A stretch of DNA of 49,913 nucleotides from Myxococcales bacterium (GTDB lineage: Bacteria; Myxococcota_A; Bradymonadia; Bradymonadales; GCA-2716585): positions 1 to 49,913 of the forward strand of contig PBBL01000012.1 of the NCBI GenBank assembly GCA_002716585.1, written 5' to 3'. The translations under genes and the position numbers were made by a program. Below are positions 25,429 to 33,102 of this stretch, piece after piece; position 1 is the first letter of the stretch, and every line of letters begins with the position of its first letter. The notes below the pieces were generated by a model, which saw only the letters and a program-made list of their open reading frames with translations, was not told the origin of the DNA and made no database searches.

Positions 25429-27764
25429 TGGAGACATCTGGACCAACAAAGCGCTTCAGCACCAAGTTCATCGTCGTCGCCGGGAGCAGCGTCCTGGTGG
25501 GCCTCCTCCTCACGATGGGCGTGGCCGTCCTCGGGATCGACTGGCTGGGCAAGGAGTCGTCGCGCGAGATCAAGGACCAGCTCTCCCAGGCCAACAGCGA
25601 CTTCCTGCGCGGCAGCCTCGACGACCACGCCAACCAGGTCACGTTTCGCCTGGAGAGCGTGATCGCCGAGCTGAACACCTTCGCCCAGCAGGCTCAGGTG
25701 CTCTACAGCGACAGCCCGGGCATGGAGCCCTTCTCCGAGGCGGCCAGCGGTGGCCCCTTCGCCGATCAGCTCACCCGCCAGCGCGGCGGGTGGTACCAGA
25801 ACGGCCGCGGCGAGCCCGCCGTCGTGACCGTCTGGCCCTACCTGCTGAGCGAGGAGGGCGCGATCCCTGAGGAGGTCCAGCGCGAGGTCAGCCGCACGGC
25901 GGCGCTCGACATGATCATGCCCGCGCTGTTCAAGCACGGCGCCGCCAAGCTCGCGCTCTACTACACCGGGCCGCAGGGGATGGAGTTCACCCGCATGGTG
26001 CCCAACTTCGACCTCGGCTCGGCCGCCGCCAGCAAGGGCGCCGAGAAGGTCCCGTTCTGGAGCGGACACTTCCCCGGCATCATGGACAGCTGGCGCGACG
26101 CCACCCGCGACCCCGGCTCGGTCGACAAGGGCGACCACGTCGTCGTCGTGCCGCCCTACTACGACAAGGCCAGCAGCAACGTCGTCATGACCTTCTTTCA
26201 GCCGGTCTGGAGCGCCGATCGGACCGGGGTCGTCGGCGGCGTCGGCCTCGACCTCACGCTGGCCGAGCTGATCACCTACATCGAGGACATCCGCCTCGCC
26301 GAGACCGGCTTCGCCTTCCTCTGCAAGACCGACGGCAACATCCTCGCCATCAACGACGACGGCGCCCGGGTGCTCGGGCTCGCGTCGGTCGGTGAGGGGG
26401 ACAACGGGGAGAAGGTCGAGGTCCTCAGCCGCTTCCTCAAGGACAGCAAGAACCCCAACGTCCGCACCCTCGCGCTCCCTGACGGCCCCAAGGCCACCTA
26501 CGGGCAGGTGGAGATCAACGGGCGCGAGTACGTGCTCTCCATGCGGCAGCTCAAGCCGCTGCGCTTCTGGCAGGGGCCTCAGGCCAAGACCATCAAGGAG
26601 GAGGCCTGGGTGCTCGGGCTGGTCGAGCCCAGCGAGGAGGTGTTCGCCTCCATGCTGGCGTCGCAGGAGAGCATCGCCGCCAACACCCAGCTCATCACCT
26701 CCGGGCAGCTCGCGGTCGCGCTGCTGACGCTGCTCGCCGTGCTGCTCGGCGTCTACGTCGTCTCCCGGCGCATGACCCTCGACCTCGTGGCCCTCACCAA
26801 GGGCGCCGAGCAGATGATGCTCAAGCGCTACGACGTCCAGGTCAAGGTCATCAGCGACGACGAGATCGGCTACCTGAGCAATGTCTTCAACAAGATGGCC
26901 CAGGAGATCCGCGAGCACACCCTGAACCTGGAGAGCCTCGTTCGCCAACGCACGTCGGAGCTGGAGGACGCCAACGTCGAGATCCTGGCGCTCAACGATC
27001 GCCTCAAGGAGGAGAACGTCCGCCTCGGCGCCGAACTGGACGTCGCGCGGCGGCTTCAGCTCATGGTGCTGCCCCACTCCCGGGAGCTGGACGAGATCCA
27101 GCCGCTCGACATCGCCGGGTTCATGCAGCCAGCCGATGAGGTCGGCGGCGACTACTACGACGTCCTGCGAGGGCGCGGCGTGCTGAAGATCGGCATCGGC
27201 GACGTCACCGGCCACGGCCTGGAGAGCGGCGTCTTGATGCTCATGGTCCAGACCGCCGTCCGCACCCTGCTGCTGAGCGACGTCCGCGACCCCCACCAGT
27301 TCCTCAACGTCCTCAACAAGGTGGTCTACCAGAACGTCCAGCGCATCAACATGGACCGCACCCTGACGTTGAGCCTCATCGACTACGAGGACGGCCGCCT
27401 GCGGCTGACGGGCCAGCACGAGGAGCTGCTGATCGCGCGTCACGACGGCCGCCTGGAGCGCATCGACACGATGGAGCTGGGCTTCCCGGTCGGGCTGGAG
27501 TTCGACATCAGCGACTTCATCGCCCACGTGGACGTCGAGCTGACCTCGGGCGACGTGGTGGTGCTGTACACGGACGGCATCACCGAGGCTGAGGACAAGG
27601 GCGGCGACTTCTACGGCATCGAGCGATTGTGCGAGGTGCTGCTCCACAACCGCCACCGCCGCGCCGCTCAGATCAAGGAGGCGATCATCGGAAACGTGCT
27701 ATCGTTCATCGGAGATGGCCCGATCCACGACGACATCACGGTCGTCGTGATCAAGCAACGTTGA
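25428..27764 (+). CDS. membrane sensor PP2C-type (SpoIIE) serine phosphatase with Cache-like and HAMP domains
   Basis: A 778-residue protein. Membrane segments lie at residues about 14-38 and 420-446. The about 380-residue region between them should be periplasmic and looks like a double-Cache sensor (PVWSADRTGVVGGVGLDLT is typical). HAMP follows, then a coiled coil, then the SpoIIE phosphatase domain from about 545 with EVGGDYYD, GDVTGHGLESG and LYTDGITEA, which carry the metal-binding Asp residues. It should dephosphorylate a STAS protein when an external small molecule is sensed; the STAS proteins at 24268 and 28393 are the obvious candidates, and only the second keeps the Ser. Start ATG overlaps the previous stop. 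Confidence 0.88.
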   Translation: METSGPTKRFSTKFIVVAGSSVLVGLLLTMGVAVLGIDWLGKESSREIKDQLSQANSDFLRGSLDDHANQVTFRLESVIAELNTFAQQAQVLYSDSPGMEPFSEAASGGPFADQLTRQRGGWYQNGRGEPAVVTVWPYLLSEEGAIPEEVQREVSRTAALDMIMPALFKHGAAKLALYYTGPQGMEFTRMVPNFDLGSAAASKGAEKVPFWSGHFPGIMDSWRDATRDPGSVDKGDHVVVVPPYYDKASSNVVMTFFQPVWSADRTGVVGGVGLDLTLAELITYIEDIRLAETGFAFLCKTDGNILAINDDGARVLGLASVGEGDNGEKVEVLSRFLKDSKNPNVRTLALPDGPKATYGQVEINGREYVLSMRQLKPLRFWQGPQAKTIKEEAWVLGLVEPSEEVFASMLASQESIAANTQLITSGQLAVALLTLLAVLLGVYVVSRRMTLDLVALTKGAEQMMLKRYDVQVKVISDDEIGYLSNVFNKMAQEIREHTLNLESLVRQRTSELEDANVEILALNDRLKEENVRLGAELDVARRLQLMVLPHSRELDEIQPLDIAGFMQPADEVGGDYYDVLRGRGVLKIGIGDVTGHGLESGVLMLMVQTAVRTLLLSDVRDPHQFLNVLNKVVYQNVQRINMDRTLTLSLIDYEDGRLRLTGQHEELLIARHDGRLERIDTMELGFPVGLEFDISDFIAHVDVELTSGDVVVLYTDGITEAEDKGGDFYGIERLCEVLLHNRHRRAAQIKEAIIGNVLSFIGDGPIHDDITVVVIKQR

Positions 27765-27777
27765 AGGGGCGGCGCAT

Positions 27778-28350
27778 ATGAAGATGGACATCACCATCGG
27801 CTCCCGAGTCGAACCCGAGCGGCTGAGCGCCCACGTCGCGCTTCAGCTCCACCCCGCCCGCTTCCCGGTCCCCTGGGAGCAGTGCGGGGCCACGGCCAAC
27901 TTCGCCGCCTCCTGGTTCCTCGACTCCAGCGCCGCGGCCCAACGCCTCGGAGACGACCCCATCCTCCACTCCCAGTGGCGCGGCAGCGTCAGCTACGTCT
28001 TCAACGAGCTGCTTGAGAACGCCCTCAAGTTCCACGTGGGCGACGACCCGATCGACCTCCTGCTCGGCGTCGAGGAGGAGCAGCTGGTGATCCTGGTCCG
28101 CAACACCGCGACCTCGGAGCAGGCCGCGGCGCTGCCCCCGCGCGTCGAGCCGATCGTGCACGGCGACCCGACCGAGCTGCTCATCGCCCGGGTCGAGGCC
28201 AACGTCGATGGCGACGCGTCGTCCTCCGGGCTTGGCTTCTTGACGATGCGCACGGATTATGACGTAACTCTGGGCTGGCGGCTCCAGACCACGCCAGCGG
28301 ACGACGGTCGCGTCTGGGGCTGGACTTCAGCGTGGCTCCCCATCGCCTGA
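27778..28350 (+). CDS. slr1658-type HATPase-like regulator
   Basis: A 190-residue protein with a clear N-box, NELLENALKF at residues 76-85, followed by a beta strand (DLLLGVEEEQLVILVRNTA) and a C-terminal GLGFLTMRTDYD segment of GHKL type. It belongs by pattern to the slr1658 superfamily, which occurs beside slr1659-type STAS proteins and SpoIIE phosphatases in partner switches. Likely action: binds ATP, phosphorylates or sequesters the STAS protein encoded next. It sits 13 bases after the phosphatase gene and 42 bases before the STAS gene. Confidence 0.7.
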   Translation: MKMDITIGSRVEPERLSAHVALQLHPARFPVPWEQCGATANFAASWFLDSSAAAQRLGDDPILHSQWRGSVSYVFNELLENALKFHVGDDPIDLLLGVEEEQLVILVRNTATSEQAAALPPRVEPIVHGDPTELLIARVEANVDGDASSSGLGFLTMRTDYDVTLGWRLQTTPADDGRVWGWTSAWLPIA

Positions 28351-28392
28351 CGCGCATTCGCCTTGTGACCCAAGGCCAGGACGAGACAACCC

Positions 28393-28746
28393 ATGGATCT
28401 GGAATTCAGCGACACCGGCTACCGCGTCTGGTACGAGCCGGACACCCACACGGTGTTCTTCGAGGGCTCCCTGCGCCTGAACACGGCCGACTACGCCCCG
28501 CTCTCCGCGATGCTCAAGGAGATCGTGGCCGCCGACCCCCCACGGCTCACGCTGCACCTGCGCGGCCTGGAGTTCCTCAACAGCTCCGGCATCAACGCCC
28601 TCTACAAGTTCACCATCGCGCTCCGACGTCGCCCTGGCGGCGCGCCGCCGCTCACGCTCCTCTCCTCGCGCGCCATCGCCTGGCAGGCCAAGTCGCTCCC
28701 CAACATCAAGCGCTTCCTCCCCTCCGCCACCATCGAGACGGTCTGA
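28393..28746 (+). CDS. slr1659-type STAS protein (anti-anti-sigma-like)
   Basis: A 117-residue single STAS domain. The segment LTLHLRGLEFLNSSGINAL matches the strand-loop-helix with the phosphorylatable Ser (Ser64 or Ser65 in NSSG), as in SpoIIAA. Its phosphorylation by the HATPase-like proteins and dephosphorylation by the SpoIIE phosphatase in the same operon would form a complete switch. The output it controls is unknown; no sigma factor gene is in the window. Last gene of the operon. Confidence 0.75.
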   Translation: MDLEFSDTGYRVWYEPDTHTVFFEGSLRLNTADYAPLSAMLKEIVAADPPRLTLHLRGLEFLNSSGINALYKFTIALRRRPGGAPPLTLLSSRAIAWQAKSLPNIKRFLPSATIETV

Positions 28747-28753
28747 GCCCGCT

Positions 28754-28950
28754 CTACGCCTCACCCGGCAGCGTAAACGACCGGAAGGCGCACACCTCCT
28801 CAAAGCCCAATCGCGCGCAGATCGGCCCCGAGGCGGTCGCCGCCGCCACCGTCGCGCTCAACCCGACCCCCGCGTCCACACCGTCGCCGCTCCGGCGCGA
28901 GAGCAACGCCCGGTACACCCCCTGACCCCAGTACCGATAAAGCCCAGCGA
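28754..28950 (-). pseudogene. remnant of a GNAT acetyltransferase (C-terminal fragment)
   Basis: On the minus strand the frame ending at the TAG at 28754-28756 reads as the end of a GNAT N-acetyltransferase. It has the acetyl-CoA loop WGQGVYRALL, an alternating helix/strand part with ATASGPICARLGF, and a final VCAFRSFTLPG strand, about 62 residues. The frame stays open upstream but loses all likeness to the family. The acceptor-binding N-terminal two-thirds is therefore missing, probably lost when the DUF4388 gene region took this place. The 345-bp gap 28747-29091 holds only this remnant and a weak TACACT -10-like box at 28990. Confidence 0.6.
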
Positions 28951-29091
28951 TTGTCTTCGCATGCCATAGCGCCGAGCCGTCACATGCGCTACACTCTGCC
29001 TCGGCGACACAACACAAGCGCGCTCGCGTGCCGAAGTCCTCGCCCCGGGAGGCTCCCAGCACGGCCAGCGCTGTGCGAAGAGGACGGCACC

Positions 29092-30456
29092 ATGACATCA
29101 CGACCCACCACGGCCCAGGCCCGCATGAGCGCGCTGCTTGAGCTGTCGGAGAGACGCGCGCCCAGCATCCAGGAGCCCATCGACGCCGAGCTGGGGCCGC
29201 TGCCGCTGCTGCTGCGCGCCTCCGAGTGGCGCAACGACGGCGTCGCGGCGCTGCGCGACGGCGAGAAGCGACACCTCGTGCTCTTTCACGCGGGCACCCC
29301 GGTCGACATCGCGACCTCGCCCGACCCGACGCAGGACGGGTTCGCCCGGTGGCTCCTGCACGTCCAGGGCGCCCTCTCCCCCGCCGAGTACGAGCAGGCC
29401 CACGTCGCGATGGAGCGGTACAACGTCGGCTTTCAGGAGGCGCTCCACCGAGGGGACCTCATGAGCCCCTCGCGCGTCCTCGCCCACCACACCGCCTGGC
29501 TTGAGTGGCGGCTCGCGGACCTCCTCTCCTCGCACGGGCGCTTCACCTACACGCCGATACAGCGGCTCCCCTACCCGATCGTCCGCGTCGCCCTGCGCCT
29601 GCCTCAGTTTGGCCTGCGCCACCTCCTCCACACCCAACCCTCGCGCCGCCTCGCGGTGACCTACGCCAACCACGTGCCCACCCCGGTCACCCCGCCGCCG
29701 TTCGACCTTGAGGCGCTGTTCACGCTCCCCGCCCCCTGGAGCCCCGAGCGCAGCCTCATTCAGGACGCCCGTTACCTGTTCAAGCACATGGACGGCTCGC
29801 GCCAGCTCCGGGAGCTGCACACGAAGTACACGCGGTGGCTGGGCTGGAGCGCCCCCTCCAACCCATTCGATCAGCTGCTCCTGGCGCTCCTCCAGCTTGG
29901 CCTGATCACCCTGGAGCGGCGCGGGAGGCGGACCGTCGAGGACTCCAACTGGGAGACGGTGAGGCAGGTGCGCGAGCTGCGCCACCGCGTCACCCAGGCG
30001 ACCAGCCCGTTTGAGGTGCTGGGCGTCCACTGGTCCTCCCCAGAACACGTGATCGTCGCCCGCTACAACGAGGCGCTCCAGGGGATCCTCCCGTCGCGCT
30101 ACCCCGAACCGCTCCGGGAGACGCTCTACGACGATCTGGTCACCATCCGCGATCGCCTCAACGCGGCCCGCGACCAGCTCGCCACCCAGCGCCTGCGCCA
30201 CGCCGCGCGCCAACAACACGTCACCGAGGCGGACATGGCGCAGGCGCTGCGGCTGTATCAAGACCAGTTGAAGATGTTGATGCTGCGCAAGGCGCATGAG
30301 CGCGCCCAGGAGGTGTGCTTGAAGGCGCTGGAGCTGCACCCGCGCCACCCACAGGCGCTGCGCACCATGAAGCGGCTCGCGCTCTCCAAGGAGAGCGCCC
30401 CGATCGCTCCGCCGAAGCGCGCGCCAACAGGCCTCGATCAGATCCGCTTCTCCTGA
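29092..30456 (+). CDS. DUF4388 protein with J-like segment
   Basis: A 454-residue cytoplasmic protein. The part GEKRHLVLFHAGTPVDI...GFARWLLHVQGALSPAEYEQA matches DUF4388 (PATAN-like), common in Myxococcota gliding, predation and signalling proteins. A later segment, SPFEVLGVHWSSPEHVIVARYN, resembles a J-domain start but lacks the HPD tripeptide. The C-terminal ~80 residues are helical and TPR-like (AQEVCLKALELHPRHPQALR). The ATG at 29092 is preferred over in-frame starts up to 28951, because the extra residues are Arg/Ala/Pro-rich and overlap the GNAT remnant. Function unknown; likely an adaptor. Confidence 0.78.
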   Translation: MTSRPTTAQARMSALLELSERRAPSIQEPIDAELGPLPLLLRASEWRNDGVAALRDGEKRHLVLFHAGTPVDIATSPDPTQDGFARWLLHVQGALSPAEYEQAHVAMERYNVGFQEALHRGDLMSPSRVLAHHTAWLEWRLADLLSSHGRFTYTPIQRLPYPIVRVALRLPQFGLRHLLHTQPSRRLAVTYANHVPTPVTPPPFDLEALFTLPAPWSPERSLIQDARYLFKHMDGSRQLRELHTKYTRWLGWSAPSNPFDQLLLALLQLGLITLERRGRRTVEDSNWETVRQVRELRHRVTQATSPFEVLGVHWSSPEHVIVARYNEALQGILPSRYPEPLRETLYDDLVTIRDRLNAARDQLATQRLRHAARQQHVTEADMAQALRLYQDQLKMLMLRKAHERAQEVCLKALELHPRHPQALRTMKRLALSKESAPIAPPKRAPTGLDQIRFS

Positions 30457-30471
30457 GCGGGCGCGCCCGCT
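30456..30471. terminator. 16-bp perfect palindrome between convergent genes
   Basis: AGCGGGCGCGCCCGCT spans the end of the DUF4388 gene and the last base pairs of the RND adaptor gene. As RNA it would form a 6-bp GC stem with a CGCG loop. No T-tract follows, so its role as a terminator is only plausible. Confidence 0.35.
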
Positions 30472-31597
30472 ACTCAGCGGGGACGTCCAGCCCCTTGATC
30501 ACCTCCTCGGGCTCCTCAACGCGAGGAATGATCTGGTCCCCATCGCGCACCTTCCGGATCCCCTCGACCAGGATCCTGTCCTGCTCCTCAAGCCCCTCCG
30601 CGACGACGTAGAGGTGCGGCATCTCCTCGGCGACCTTGATCTGGCGCGACCGCACCTTGTCCTCCCCGTCGACCACGAACACGAACCTCTTGTCCAGGAT
30701 CTCGAACGTCGCCTTCTGCGGGATCACGATCACGTCCTTGAGCGGGGTGGACATCAGCACGTTCCCGGTCTCGCCGTGCCGCAGGAGGCCTTCCGGGTTC
30801 GGGAACGTCGCCCGAAACGCGATGTTCCCCGTCTCCCTGTTGAACTCGCCCTCGATCGTGTCGATCTTGCCGGGGTGATCGAACATCGCGTGGTTGGCCA
30901 TCTGCAAGCGGACCGGGGCCGCCTCATCCGAGTCCCGGTGGGCCATCTTGTAATCGAGGTACTCCGCCTCGGCGACGTTGAAGTAGACCCACATCTGGCG
31001 CGTGTCCGACAGCGTGGTCAGCAGCTCGCCCTCCTCAACGAGGCTCCCCCGCCGCACGTGCAGCCGGTTCATGATCCCCTCAAAGGGGGCGCGGACCATG
31101 GTGAGCCGGAGGTGGGCCTGGGCCAACGACGCCTCCGCGCTCGCCTTGTCGAGGCGAGCCTTGGCGAGCGCCAGCTCGTTGGCGGACACCACGTTCCCGT
31201 CCTTGAGCATCTTGGTGTTCTCGAACTCGATCCTGGCGAACCGGGCCTCCGCCGAGGCCCGCTTCACCTCCGCGCGGTAGATGGCGGGCATGATCTGGAA
31301 CATCTGCGCCCCCTCCTCCACGAGCTGGCCTTCGTCGACGAACACCTCCTGGAGGTAGCCGCCTTCCAGCGCGCGGACCTCGATGTGCTGGATCGCTTCG
31401 ATCTGGGCGACGTAGCTCCTCGTGATCTCCGTGTCCGTCACCAACGGTTTGGTGACGAGCAGCTCGGCGGTCCCGTGTCCGTGCCCGTGCTCCCCTCCGT
31501 GCTCCTCGTTGGCCTCGCTGTGCCGCACGCAGCTCACGGCGAGGATGGCGCACACGAGGAGCGCGGCGATCTTCTGGATGTTCCACGATGGTTTCAT
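30470..31597 (-). CDS. RND efflux periplasmic adaptor (membrane fusion protein)
   Basis: A 375-residue HlyD-type adaptor linking an RND pump to its outer-membrane channel. N-terminal signal ending LAVSC (possible lipoprotein, Cys23), followed by a His-rich linker (EEHGGEHGHGHG). Lipoyl half-motifs (QHIEVRALEGGYLQEVFVDEG and APFEGIMNRLHVRRGSLVEEG) flank an alpha-hairpin. Beta-barrel and membrane-proximal domains follow. The start at 31597 has AGGAG 7 bases upstream and gives the signal at the very N-terminus; an ATG at 31645 overlaps the stop of the preceding gene (ATGA) and is the alternative. The His-rich stretch might bind metal. Third gene of the operon. Confidence 0.9.
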   Translation of the reverse strand: MKPSWNIQKIAALLVCAILAVSCVRHSEANEEHGGEHGHGHGTAELLVTKPLVTDTEITRSYVAQIEAIQHIEVRALEGGYLQEVFVDEGQLVEEGAQMFQIMPAIYRAEVKRASAEARFARIEFENTKMLKDGNVVSANELALAKARLDKASAEASLAQAHLRLTMVRAPFEGIMNRLHVRRGSLVEEGELLTTLSDTRQMWVYFNVAEAEYLDYKMAHRDSDEAAPVRLQMANHAMFDHPGKIDTIEGEFNRETGNIAFRATFPNPEGLLRHGETGNVLMSTPLKDVIVIPQKATFEILDKRFVFVVDGEDKVRSRQIKVAEEMPHLYVVAEGLEEQDRILVEGIRKVRDGDQIIPRVEEPEEVIKGLDVPAE

Positions 31598-31641
31598 ATG
31601 GGTCTCCTGGGTTGTCTCGCTTCCGTTGTGCGTGCTTGTTC

Positions 31642-33102
31642 TCATGGCGTGGCCTCGACGAGCTGCTCGCTCCACCCACCGCCGAGGACGCGGTACATGT
31701 TGACCACCGCCATCAGCTGATTCTTCTTGGTCTCCACCAACTCAAGCTGCGACTCCTGAGCTTCGCTCCGGGTCGTCAGCACCTCCAGGTAGTCGGCGCG
31801 CGCCGAGTTGAAGAGGATGGTCGAGACCTCGATGGATCGGTTGAGCACGCGGACCTGCTCCTTGCGGCGCTCCAGCGCCTCGGAGAGCTTGTCGATCCTG
31901 GACAGCTGGTTGGCGCACTCGACGTACGCCGTCAGCACCGTGCGCTCATACTCATAGACGGCGCGGATCTGGGCCGCGTTGGCCGACTGGTAGTAGGCCT
32001 TGATCGCCCGGCGGTTGAGCAGCGGGACGAAGAGGTTGGCGACCGAGCCCACAAAGACGGACTCGGGCGTGGCGAGCAGCCCGAGCGACCGATCGGAGCG
32101 GAGCCCGACGCCCGCGTCGATGCTCAACGAGGGGTAGAAGGTCGCCCGAGCCACCTCGACGTCCATCTCGGCGGCCTTCAGCTCAAACTCGGCGCGGCGG
32201 ACGTCGGGCCGGTTCTCCAACAGCTGTGTGGGGAGCCCCGCCTGGACAGGCTTCGCCGTGATCTCCAGGAAGTCCGCGGAGTTCCTCGTGACGGGCTGCG
32301 GGTAGCGACCGACGAGGACGTTGATCGTGTTCTCGGTCTCGACGATCTGCTGGAGCACGTCGAGGCGCTGGCTCTGGTTCTTGAAGACCTCCGCCTCGAA
32401 CCGCTGCACGGCGAGCTCGGTGACGCGCGCCGCCTGCTTCTGAAGCCGCACAACTTCAAGGGCGTCCTTGAGGATGGCGAGGTTGGAGTCAATGACCTGG
32501 AGCTGCTGATCGAGCGCCATCAGCTCGTAGTAGGAGTTGGCGATCTCGGCGACGAGCGCGGTGATGGCGAAGTTGCGCCCCTCGAAGGTCGCGACGTACT
32601 CGAAGAACGCGGCCTTGGTGGCGCTGCGCAGCTTGTTCCAGACGTCAACCTCCCAGGTGGCGTAGACGCCGATCCCATACTCCGTGCCGACTCGCCCGTC
32701 GCCCTCGAAGGCCGCCCGCGGCCCGTGGCGCTCAAGCGGGTAGCTGCCCGGCTTGCCCGCCCCCGCGTCCACCCCCACCCCGGCTTGAGGCAGGACCTCA
32801 CCGCTGCGCGCGCTGACCTCGCTGGCGGCGATGCGGATCTCCTGTTGCAGGATGTGCAGCTCCTGGTTGTTCGCCAACGCCTCCTCGATGAGGCGCTGGA
32901 GGTTCGGATCCTCGAAGAAGGCCCTCCAGTCGGTCCGCGCCGTGCTGGGCTCATCCGAGCCCTGGTCGGCGAAGCCTTGTGGGATGACCTGCTCGACCTC
33001 GCTGTCGCGGTGCTCCTGAAGCGCCGGGACACAGGCCGAAGATATGAACACAGCGGTCAAAAGCGCGATCCACGCGCGGTTCCTCGTCCATACATCACTC
33101 AT
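31642..33102 (-). CDS. RND outer-membrane efflux channel (TolC/NodT family)
   Basis: A 486-residue outer-membrane factor of the NodT/OprM type with a signal ending ISSAC (Cys24, possible lipoprotein). It has two similar halves with long helices: QELHILQQEIRIAASEVSARSGEVLPQ early and NRPDVRRAEFELKAAEMDVEVARATFYPSLS in the middle, the latter being the classic family repeat. It forms the trimeric exit duct of the pump. AAGGAG precedes the ATG. Its start overlaps the permease stop by 8 bases, indicating translational coupling. Confidence 0.92.
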   Translation of the reverse strand: MSDVWTRNRAWIALLTAVFISSACVPALQEHRDSEVEQVIPQGFADQGSDEPSTARTDWRAFFEDPNLQRLIEEALANNQELHILQQEIRIAASEVSARSGEVLPQAGVGVDAGAGKPGSYPLERHGPRAAFEGDGRVGTEYGIGVYATWEVDVWNKLRSATKAAFFEYVATFEGRNFAITALVAEIANSYYELMALDQQLQVIDSNLAILKDALEVVRLQKQAARVTELAVQRFEAEVFKNQSQRLDVLQQIVETENTINVLVGRYPQPVTRNSADFLEITAKPVQAGLPTQLLENRPDVRRAEFELKAAEMDVEVARATFYPSLSIDAGVGLRSDRSLGLLATPESVFVGSVANLFVPLLNRRAIKAYYQSANAAQIRAVYEYERTVLTAYVECANQLSRIDKLSEALERRKEQVRVLNRSIEVSTILFNSARADYLEVLTTRSEAQESQLELVETKKNQLMAVVNMYRVLGGGWSEQLVEATP

